This document shows, in pieces, positions 35,508 to 43,605 of a stretch of 64,000 bases of DNA (positions are counted from its first letter, which is position 1; each line of letters begins with the position of its first letter). The notes beneath the pieces were generated by a model. That model ran no database searches. It saw only the letters and a list, made by a program, of their open reading frames with translations, and was not told the origin of the DNA. The DNA comes from Puccinia triticina (Eukaryota; Basidiomycota; Pucciniomycetes; Pucciniales; Pucciniaceae). The stretch spans positions 2,604,001 to 2,668,000 of the forward strand of contig NC_070570.1 of NCBI RefSeq assembly GCF_026914185.1, given 5' to 3'. A program made the translations under genes and the position numbers.

Positions 35508-36350
35508 TTAGACAACATCCTCAGCGCCAGTCGAGTTCCCCCCATATATTTCACCCAAAGTCACCTAAGTAGTCAACCATGTCAGTTATTGCTTACAAAA
35601 AGATTGAAAACATAAGCGCACCTTAATAAGTAACTCTCCAGTTACTGGGCTCACGCCGTCCAAGGCACCAACAAACATTGCGTGGCATGATGATTGAAAT
35701 ATATCACGCGAGGTTATGGCTACACGTGACTCGTCTACCAAGTATCGAGCTAAGAACTTGTTGAACGGGGGGGCCTGAAATCCTACATCAGACAAATGGT
35801 GAGGCAAGAAAATTGGATCACAGACCAACCTGCGCTTTGTGTTCCAATGTGACCTCAGTTATCACTCCTTCACACGTGAATCTGGACCGGTAAGCTTTGA
35901 CATCACATATCGTTCCAACGCCGGTGATGTTGACTGGGTCGGCAAATGCAAACGGATCGTCAAGTGGCGTATCCGAGATGACTGCACAATTGTAGTGAAG
36001 AACCGGCAAATTGCCACCCCCTACGACTATTCCCCGCGCACGATACGTCATGCCCGCCATCAGGTGTACGCCGCAGAAGTCGAGAGCGCGTAGATTAACC
36101 GTGTAACAGTGAGCTAACGTTGATGACATGCCAGTAACTCTCCGAGAACATTTCGCAAAATTGAAGTTTTTGATAGTCCGCGACTCCGCGTCGTCTCCTG
36201 ACTGTGCTTGATTGTCAGTACAAGCATCTCAAGGAAATTGGGACTACGACTTACGCTTGATATTGGCAGGAAATTGCCGTCGAATTCCATGCGATCTACG
36301 GCCGGCGGCTTGTTATACACGACAATACATCGATTAGTGGTATCAGACAT
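35508..36350 (-). CDS. OB-like protein, family copy 2 (225 residues)
   Basis: Minus strand, four exons: 36,255-36,350, 35,830-36,201, 35,622-35,774 and 35,508-35,564. All three introns are GT-AG, 53-57 bp, and fall between codons. The first exon ends in MEFDGNFLPISS. The second carries a strand-rich block with MTYRARGIVVGGGN and PVNITGVGTICDV. The third carries CHAMFVGALDGVSPVTGELL, and the last starts VTLGEIYGG. The same blocks and the same three intron positions occur in the copies at 28,255, 39,341 and (partly) 40,859. No broken codon or splice site is seen, so the gene looks intact. Unlike copy 1 it has no AT-hook tail. No named family is recognised; a beta-barrel nucleic-acid-binding protein is my inference. 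Confidence 0.65.
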
Positions 36351-37770
36351 CGCAGCTAGAATCTATTCAACGTCGTAAGGCAAGATCTGTGATTTGATTT
36401 TCTACTTTTGTGGAAATGGAAAGCGTCAAACCTACGAGATAGATACTGATTAGTTGATGAACAAGGACCCTCATATCACAGCGTCAGCGGCCTCCCAAAC
36501 ATGTGAGCATTGACATTCATTAATGCTCCACCTACAATTTCAATCGGGCATGCACATTTGATTATGTCCTGCGGCCAACGCTAAACTCAGGTTACGCGAA
36601 ACTTGTCCGTCGACAACAGCAAAACCCAGAGATCAATCAACAAGGAGGCTTCAAAGGCCAAGACCGTCATCAAATAGGCATACTCGCCTTTGCTTACAAC
36701 TCAAAAAATCCGGAAAACAATAAAATTATGCAGTTATTTCATCTCACATCGTTATTTGTTTTGACATCGCTATTTGTCGCGGGAACGCATGTCATGCTTC
36801 TATGCCTGGTTAGTGGCCGCTTGTCTGTTATTTGTTCGAATCTTGGCTATTCACCCTGACTTCGTGTCAACGATAGTGGCGTGGGATCGCCAAATTTTGG
36901 GACCCGCAGCTGCCACTCAGGGAGAGATCTTAAACACAGAGGGTCACTGATGGCGGAAGACGTTCAGTTGTGACTTTTCACATTTTTTTTGATATTTCAC
37001 GCAGGATCCGCAGTACTCATTCTTTAAGCATTCACATATACCTTTAGAGATTAAGAAGTTCCATGTGCAATCAATCAACTCTACTTTTGGGATTCCAGCT
37101 ATCGACCCGATGCGGGGAGTTCAAGCTGATGGCGCAAGTAATCAGCAAAATTCCAAGTACGAACGGCATGTAGCGATGACATCCAGTATGCGTCGCGGCA
37201 TTCTTGGAGCCAGATGTTGCATGGTTTCAACCGGCCGCTGTGGAAGAGTGAAACCTGAGTAATCTATTTAATAAATGCTACATACATATGCAACAGATGA
37301 TGCATTTCCGGCGCGTCAGGGTATAATGTCATATTCGGCAGAGTTGAATCTCTTGATTCAGGATGGTACTCACCTCGTCTTGGACCAAACAAAGGTAAAT
37401 TTGCGACTCAACAGGGGTGCAAACCATTATGGTTTTGCCTCACTATTAACATGATTCATAATCTACCATTCAACTTCCCCACGGTTATTTTGTTTCTGGT
37501 AATCAATTCCTCGGCATAATCACGCGGCGAGCTCAGGACGCTGATTTTTTTCATCTTAAACCTTAACGTGTCTCGTGATGAAAGCCATTCAAGTTCACGT
37601 TGGGGCCGATTGGGGAATACCCAGTTTTTCAGCTTTTACGTGTGTTATATTAGGTATTGCGCCGGCTAAGTAATGGTTACTCTTGCAAGTCGATTGAGCT
37701 TCGCCGGCAATACACGCTTTGTTGCGTGCCACTAACACTTTTCTTTGAAACTCAAATTTGTGCTCAGGCG
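36351..37770. other. Intergenic between family copy 2 and the GST-like gene
   Basis: Only short frames. One at 37,065-37,262 (plus) might be an exon (NSTFGIPAIDPMRGVQADGA), but I cannot link it to a product. Upstream exons of the GST-like gene may also lie here, because an acceptor-like TGCTCAG directly precedes its first recognised ATG. Confidence 0.3.
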
Positions 37771-38769
37771 ATGTCGGGCCCGCAGATGTCCTTCCCGTTA
37801 AGGCTTATCACAATGAACACCCCAAAAGGCCAAGAAGTTCAGATACTGGTGGAAGAGCTGATGGACTGTTACAAATTTGACATAGCACATCACATTTGCG
37901 ACGTTCGTAAAGGTAGTCAAAAATTGAACGACTTCATTAAATTGAACCCTAATGGTAAGGCTTTCCGGTTCGGCTATATAGTCAGATTATTTGACCACTC
38001 CCCTACACTTGTAGGCAGAATTCCCGTTTTGATTGATAACAATCAAACAGCCATCAATACGCAGTCGGCGCCGTTTTGCGTCATGGAGTCTGGAGCAATT
38101 AGTCAAGTCAGTTTCTTGACCACTTTGTGTTGTGTGATTCTAATAACCAGCTCAGGGCATTTACTCGCAATCCCGTAGTATTTATGTTCCCGTATAGATC
38201 AGAACAACAATTTCAGGTTTGCAGATTGCACTCAATCATCCGAAATGGAACAATGGATTTCGTGGGGCCTTTCCCACTTGGGAATATTGATTGAAGAATG
38301 TATTCATTTTGCGCGTAAGTTATCCTCAATTATTAATTGCAATTGTGGCTGTTCACTGATGTTTGATGTCAGGGCGCGTAACACAGGTTATGCTTCAACA
38401 CGCGACACTTATTCCATAGAATATTACCAAAATCAAATACTTGAAGCATTCGATGAGTTGGAGCAGCATCTCGCCCAGCGTGCCTCAATTGTTGCAAGAA
38501 GTTACATTGCAGGCCTAGGGAGTGGAAAGTACTCTTTAGCAGACATGGCGATTTGGCCGTAAGTACAAGCGTGGATATCTAGAGCCATTGGCTATTTCTG
38601 ATTCCAATTCCTCATATTTGACGTGCGTCTATTCAGTTGGATAAATGTTAGCCACCTCTGCGGGTTTGATGAGGGGGTCCTTAATTGTTTTCCTCACATC
38701 CGCTCATGGATGAAGTGTGTAGGTTCGCGACCAGCAGTGATCGCAGGTTGTTCAAGCAAATACGAGTAA
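37771..38769 (+). CDS. Glutathione S-transferase-like protein (Ure2/GTT type)
   Basis: The thioredoxin-like N-domain is visible: NTPKGQEVQILVEEL, then LNPN spliced to GRIPVLIDNN across a 60-bp intron (37,955-38,014), and CVMESGAI at the end of the domain, as in GSTs. The helical C-domain follows: SSEMEQWISWGLSHLG, EAFDELEQHLAQR and SLADMAIWP, spliced to WINVSHL across 38,559-38,636. The middle exons (38,100-38,400) are unclear. After SGAI the expected LLYL-type helix is replaced, and a GTAAGT...CAG pair near 38,313-38,372 would shift the frame although reading through it stays open. The enzyme would conjugate glutathione in the cytosol if functional. Its place between two family copies, inside the proposed Helitron, suggests a captured and possibly decaying host gene. 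Confidence 0.7.
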
Positions 38770-39340
38770 GTGAGCAGTATAGTGTTAAATTACCGGTTGA
38801 GTGCCTTACCGTCAATTTCTGATTGATCTATCCTCTTTTCAAGGATCACGGGGTAAATGGAACTTTTCCATTGTCAAGCGGGATATCTGCTAACACAATA
38901 ATACATCAACTACCCTGTATATATGTTTTTCAATTAAGTTATGCAAATTATCAACATGGGTTGCCCACGACATGGGACTATAATTTACTCTGACTATTAG
39001 CTGTCAATGTGTCACACCCGCGATTAGCCATGAGTCAAGTGACTGGATTGGAAGATCAACGGCAAATGATGAGGCGCAAAACGGGGTAATAATGATGCTC
39101 ATGCGCAGAAAGAGATGTTGCTTGCATTGGATTAATTTTCCTCACCGTTTTTTAATTGATAACTGCAAGGCTCAGGGACAGAGCTTCCAGCCCGGAGTTT
39201 GCGTGGAAGGAGGAGATAGGTCGAACTAGAATGATTTGCTTGCCAAATCATTATTTCATCATTTTATCACTACTGCTCGCCGCAATCATTCATAACAATA
39301 TCAAATTTTCATCATTGCACTTCAACAACACAGGCTAACC
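38770..39340. other. Intergenic
   Basis: A short frame at 39,156-39,230 (RLRDRASSPEFAWKEEIG) could be a last GST exon joined through the GTAAGT at 38,766. Otherwise nothing is seen. Confidence 0.3.
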
Positions 39341-40169
39341 ATGGCTTCAAACCTTACGGAAGGAAGCGTATCAATTGAGGCAAATGGCGAACCGTACAGT
39401 CCCGACTCATGCATTACTTTCGAGGGGTTGTTCAAACCTATAAGCATTGTAAGGGCATTCACTGCAAGTTGATTAGTTTAATACTAACAATCAACTTTAC
39501 TCAGAAGGGTTATCACGACGAAAGGCGTGGAAGACCTGCCACTCCCTTCAGAAGAGCTTTGTTGAAGGGATCCGGCGAATTCGTCAACGGGACATCCCTT
39601 TTTCCCGTCAGGTTGTCGCCATTGGCGTTTTCAGTCTTTGTCGTCCAACCCGATTCGGTATATTCAATTCGAGGCGAAATTCGGGGTATCGATGACAAGT
39701 TGAACATCAACATGGTGTTCAACACTAACAACGCTAGGGTGGTTATCTGCGAATCCAGCGCTCAATTCACTTCATCTTCTTCGGTTACGGGCGGCGGAAC
39801 TATAGATCAGTCTTCAAAAATACAATGCAACGGTTCGACCAAACGCACGTTGACAAAGGTGGTAGTAAGACATCGTTTGGTGAGCTTTTCACGTGATTCT
39901 ACGACAATCTGGGGTTAAACATTTTGTCCACCGACCCAGCAAACCTTCACTTCTTGTAGATTACTTCATAAGCGATGACGCAACAAAAGTCGATGCTCAA
40001 GTTAAATTCTGCAAAGGTGATTGGTTTTTATGCCGTGGGCTGCTTCAAGGAGTCGACTTGATCTCAGGTCGAATAGTTGTCAAGGCACGTTCCTCATATC
40101 TACTCATCTGATATTGGCCATTGCTAACTTTACCACCAGGTCACCGCGGGGCGAGTTTATCCGAAATGA
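39341..40169 (+). pseudogene. OB-like protein, family copy 3 (splice and frame defects)
   Basis: The exons match the family plan: 39,341-39,448 (ends ITFEGLFKPISI), 39,505-39,879 (with VYSIRGEIRGID and SVTGGGTIDQ), about 39,941-40,084 (WFLCRGLLQGVDLISGRIVV) and 40,140-40,169 (VTAGRVYPK). Introns 1 and 2 start GTAAGG and GTGAGC. Two oddities appear. The third exon reads in phase only if it begins one base after the CAG at 39,937-39,939, so there is a one-base discrepancy. Intron 3 would begin GC rather than GT (40,085), making it a GC-AG intron or a lost donor. The copy is therefore probably decaying, though non-standard splicing cannot be excluded. It is closest in layout to copy 2 on the opposite strand. 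Confidence 0.55.
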
Positions 40170-40287
40170 ACACTATCGTTGAAAAGATTTTTCTGGTGTC
40201 TTGCTTAGCCTCAATTATATGGCACTTATTGAACTTCCATGCAATGAATTGTTTACACCGTCCACTTGACAGTGGTTTTGTTCACAG

Positions 40288-40395
40288 CATGTATAACGCA
40301 ATGTGACTCACCGAGTCAAGGGCTTTTTGTGAAGTTAAGCAGAACCACGCCTATCATAAGATGAGACCAGGGACCTTTGCTGCTCGCTGTTTTTC
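40288..40395 (+). pseudogene. Degenerate 5S rRNA-like fragment
   Basis: The stretch CACCGAGTC ... GTGAAGTTAAGCAGAACCAC and a later GAGACCAGGGACC resemble, in order and spacing, the middle of fungal 5S rRNA, including the box A-like GAAGTTAAGC. The 5' end and the closing stem are not preserved. It may be a 5S pseudogene or a 5S-derived SINE head. Confidence 0.35.
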
Positions 40396-40858
40396 ACGAG
40401 TTTTGTCAAGGCAACATGTTTTGGTCATAGCTGGACAGAGCTGCCTTATGTTCAACTAAACTACGTAATTTTCATTTGTTCTCAGTCAAATGTTGGACGC
40501 TACTGTTTTGATATCGTCACTGGTCGATGCGAGCGCACTAGCTATGAACATTTCAAATTTTTGCCTGGCCTGTGAGGCGCTGGGCTCTATGATAGGGTAG
40601 ACGTGGGGTGACAAAAAAACTAAAGCATCATCATTTTTGGTTCAATCAAAGTATCTCCACACACGCGGGCCAGCCTGGAGCAGGCCAATTGATCAACAAC
40701 TGATTCATTCTAATTGCCGGTTGTATCAAATTATAACTGGTCCAGTTCATGGTTTGTGGAAAGTTGGCGCTTTTATTCCTCCATCATCTGCATCAAGGAG
40801 AGGTGTTTGAGGCCAACAACTTTCTGCACTCCTTAATCCCTTGCAACGCTTTCCGGTC
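40396..40858. other. Intergenic
   Basis: No supported feature; probably the 5' region of family copy 4. Confidence 0.3.
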
Positions 40859-41779
40859 ATGTCAACACAAACATCATTCGATTCACCTTATTTTCTCACA
40901 GATAGACAAGCAGGGTCAGATTATCTTCAATTTGAAGTCGGATTGAAACTTGGCAAGAAAGTTAGTTTTTGGTTTGACACAACCCGAGGATGTTCATGTG
41001 TAGGGAGAGGAATGGCTGACTTTGGTGTTCAGTTTCAGTTCAAAGACAAGAGCGGAAATATTTGCAATCATTACTTGTTGAAGCACGGCAAAACTCATCG
41101 AGGTCCCGGCAATATTCTGGTAAATGGCGACGACGTTCTGGCGGATCCTATCACCATAATGGCACCAAGCTTAGCCGACTTTGGACATGACCTCGCTTCC
41201 GGTGAATGGTACGTACTTAAGGGGGCTGTCGAGAGGAACTTCGGTGGGACCACCGAGTGGAGGTTCAACCCCCTGATGGCCGCAAGAAGTGGGCAGTTGG
41301 AGTTGGCGTTCGCGCCAAGGCCATTGATGATTACCGGATCTGGCGCGTTGAAATTGGTCGAAAGTGTCGTCGATTCGGAGCGGCGAGTTATAGTTGAGCA
41401 TGAGGTGGTGGTTACGCACATTTTGGGGGTATGTGAGGTCAGCTGATACTGGAAAACGGGTACTAACATATCTGTGTAGGATTTGTGCTTGCCTGTTGAT
41501 GTGACAGTGATTGTGAAACCACACGACATGCCTGGCGAGATGAGTGAATCATTTTTTCCCGGGACAAAGGTTGTTTTTTCGGGTGTTCATGTTGGCAGAA
41601 CGGGTGAAGGCGGTAGGATAACGGTTGAGGTTTGTTTGGCTTTTTTGTTGATTGTTGGGGATGACGTTGACGTTTCATTATTCCAGGCCTGGTCGCGGAG
41701 TTGTGACAAGCTTTGTGTTTACGCTGTTGTGGCGGGTGATTTGTTTGACATTTGCTTGCTTTTGTGTTGTTCATTTTGA
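40859..41779 (+). CDS. OB-like protein, family copy 4 (about 270 residues)
   Basis: Exons 40,859-41,428, 41,480-41,629 and 41,687-41,779 with GT-AG introns of 51 and 57 bp, both between codons. Shared blocks are DYLQFEVGLKLGKK, EWYVLKGAVERNFGG, APRPLMITGSGALKLVESV and FFPGTKVVFSGVHVGRTGEG, followed by an intron after ITVE, as in the other copies. The first intron of the family is absent or not recognisable here, so exons 1 and 2 seem fused. The last exon does not match the others (AWSRSCDKLCVYAVVAG), and a GC-rich open stretch in another frame (to about 42,032) may indicate a different 3' end. It is the gene nearest the Helitron 3' terminus. Function is unknown. Confidence 0.6.
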
Positions 41780-42132
41780 TGGCGGAAATATTTCCTTTGG
41801 TGGGCGTGGATACATGGGTTCGCTCGCTCGTGTGAGTCCGGGAGTTCTTTTGTGTTTGGGGTGGGCTGGAGGCCGGCGGAGGTGCTGGCAATGGGGGGGG
41901 GAGGGTTGGCGAGTGGTTGGGGGTGAGGCGACGACGGTTATGTCGCCGGCGGCCGGTGCAAGCAGTGGGACCGTCGGGTTTATGATTTCTAGGGCGGAGG
42001 GGCGAGTAATGCGTGAAGAGTTCCCGCGCTGAGCAAATTCAAACCTCTTTTCGTGCGGGCCTGTGAGGTCACAATCCTGTTGGGATGGAGGGTTTGCGTT
42101 GCGGGTGAGGGGACGGAGGGGGGGGGGCTCCG

Positions 42133-42164
42133 CCCTGCGGCGGCGTAGCCGCTTTGGCCTCTAG
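42133..42164 (+). other. Helitron 3' terminus, plus orientation
   Basis: The palindrome GCGGC-ggcgta-GCCGC is followed by tttggcct and terminal CTAG, then T. This is the canonical Helitron 3' end (hairpin about 10 bases before CTRR, insertion before T). The final 26 or so bases are shared with the two minus-orientation ends just to the right. Confidence 0.85.
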
Positions 42165-42446
42165 TATGAAGATGAAAGCAGAAGATTCAACTTACTCATT
42201 GATTTGATGAATATGAATAAAATGTTTGAAATTGATGATGAAGCTCCAACTAAAATGAAAAAAATGATAGCTGAACTCATGGAAAGTCTACCAAATCCAG
42301 AAGAAAAGAGTATTTTGCTGGAATTGGTACAGTATCTTGATCTTCTTCATGCAAAGACCAATGGTTTTCAATATATACCTCAAGATTTACTCTCAAACCC
42401 ATTGACAAATGATCAACACAGATTGCTTCAGGTTTTTGCAGCCTGA
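42165..42446 (+). CDS. Open exon directly abutting the Helitron end
   Basis: From the first base after CTAG the frame is open for 93 codons to TGA at 42,444-42,446. The sequence is acidic and helical (KKMIAELMESLPNPEEKSIL, LELVQYLDLLHAKTNGFQY) and AT-rich. A polyadenylation-like AATAAA lies downstream at about 42,509. There is no upstream start other than internal ATGs (42,204). It looks like the last exon of a gene broken by the Helitron. The left half may be the lysine-rich gene at 26,346-27,192, which has the same composition and strand, but this is not shown. Confidence 0.4.
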   Translation, partial: YEDESRRFNLLIDLMNMNKMFEIDDEAPTKMKKMIAELMESLPNPEEKSILLELVQYLDLLHAKTNGFQYIPQDLLSNPLTNDQHRLLQVFAA

Positions 42447-42658
42447 TGATTCTCCATGAGGAGTTGATTTAGCATTTTTAATGTAATTCTTCTACTGTTG
42501 CATCTCCTAATAAAAGCTCTAACCAAAATCTTGCGTGTGCTTCTGAATGGTTTTCACCTTTCAACTTATTTTGTTCTTTAGATTTAGGAATAATCTCACA
42601 ATTTATTATCAGTTTACCTCACTCAAATTAATTTTGACCCTGTTTAGATGCCGCATTA

Positions 42659-42771
42659 TACATGATAAATGTGCATATTTATCACATGCAACTCCCGGGG
42701 GTTCCAAAATTTTGGTAGAGATGGGGGCAAACTATGGGTCGTGCGTGATAAATTTGCCCATTTATCATGTA
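42659..42771. mobile_element. 113-bp palindromic MITE-like sequence
   Basis: The ends are inverted repeats of about 30 bp: TACATGATAAATGTGCATAT at the left, and TACATGATAAATGGGCAAAT when the right is reverse complemented. The interior is short and contains TTCCAAAATTTTGG. No clear target duplication is visible apart from possible TA. A Helitron terminus starts at the next base. Confidence 0.55.
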
Positions 42772-42806
42772 CTAGCGGCCAAGGCGGCTTCGCCGCTGCA
42801 AACACA
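42772..42806 (-). other. Helitron 3' terminus, minus orientation (A)
   Basis: Reverse complemented, the stretch reads GCGGCGAAGCCGC, then CTTGGCCG and CTAG, followed by T. The element would extend to the right, but its 5' end was not found. Confidence 0.7.
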
Positions 42807-42918
42807 AGGTCTAAGGCACTTTCTTGTCTCTCTTTGAGCATTGTAATGTAGTAAAACTCTTGTCCTATGACTAAAGCTACTACACGTTTTTTCAACCTTC
42901 GATGAAATAAATTGGAAA

Positions 42919-42950
42919 CTAGATGCCAAAGCGGCTACGCCGCTGCAGGG
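42919..42950 (-). other. Helitron 3' terminus, minus orientation (B)
   Basis: Reverse complemented it reads GCGGCGTAGCCGC, then TTTGGCAT and CTAG, followed by T. It is nearly identical to the plus-orientation end at 42,133-42,164. Any element extends to the right; end A lies 147 bp to the left. Confidence 0.75.
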
Positions 42951-43314
42951 TATAATCCCCTCCATCAATGTGCACTGCAGCTATCAAAATCTGTGGATGC
43001 ATTTGAATATGTCTGACTTGTTACAACCTATGTAGAGATATAGAAAACAAAAAACAATTGATGCATGAAAAAAACAAAGAAAGAAAAGGAAATACAAGTA
43101 CAGTGAACTGGAGATGATTGACAGTGCATATCAACTAAAAATAATTTGTAGTTGTACATGCAAGGCTAATGTAGACCTCCTAGGCCTTGAAAAAGGATTC
43201 CTTGACCCACAATACAGAGCAAGAGAGAACCAAATAATATAAAATAGAAAAGGCTAAATAAAGACATACAGATATTAATGTGAGCTGTATCCACAGTGCG
43301 GATTGCCAAGTGAT

Positions 43315-43440
43315 ACCCGTTTGGCGGTACCCAGAACCCGCGGCAGGTACCCGGTGCCTTACGGCGGGTACCGGGTGCGGGTGCGGGTGTTGGAATTTGG
43401 TGAAAAAAACCCCAGGTACCCGGCTACCCGTGGTCAACAC
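43315..43440. repeat. GGTACCC-rich repeat cluster
   Basis: Several copies of ggtacccg/cgggtacc with spacers, like the subterminal repeats of the hAT-like element at 23,408-24,872. It starts near CAGTGCGG and ends near CCGCCACTG, which may be the ends of a related but degraded element. Confidence 0.5.
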
Positions 43441-43477
43441 CCGCCACTGTATTTTGGATCAAGGTGCCGCAGCACCT

Positions 43478-43605
43478 CTTGAGGCCCTTGATGACCGGTT
43501 GTTGCTGGTCATCAAGAGGGCTACACAACCCCCTCAATGACCGGCACACACCGGTCATTGAGAAGGCACACCTCCCTCTTGATTACCGGCACACATTCAC
43601 CAGGG
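43478..43605. repeat. Tandem hairpins CTTGATGACCGG...
   Basis: CTTGATGACCGG pairs with CTGGTCATCAAG, and CTCAATGACCGG pairs with CCGGTCATTGAG, each around a six-base loop. A third, degraded unit follows (CTTGATTACCGG). Confidence 0.7.

Larger units (their letters stand above)
27194..42164 (+). mobile_element. Large Helitron with cargo genes (5' end tentative)
   Basis: The 3' end is well defined. A GCGGC-GGCGTA-GCCGC hairpin is followed after a short spacer by CTAG at 42,161-42,164, with T next. Inside lies an intact Rep-helicase gene on the same strand (30,271-34,729). The 5' TC end is not fixed and 27,194 is only a candidate. If the limits are right, the element is about 15 kb and carries four genes of one unknown family, a GST-like gene and a 5S-like fragment. 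A shorter Helitron followed by host genes remains possible. Confidence 0.5.

Noticed and set aside
43285..43455. A second complete hAT element
   Set aside because: CAGTG-type ends can be seen, but the inverted repeat is only about 5 bp and the flanking 8 bases do not match.
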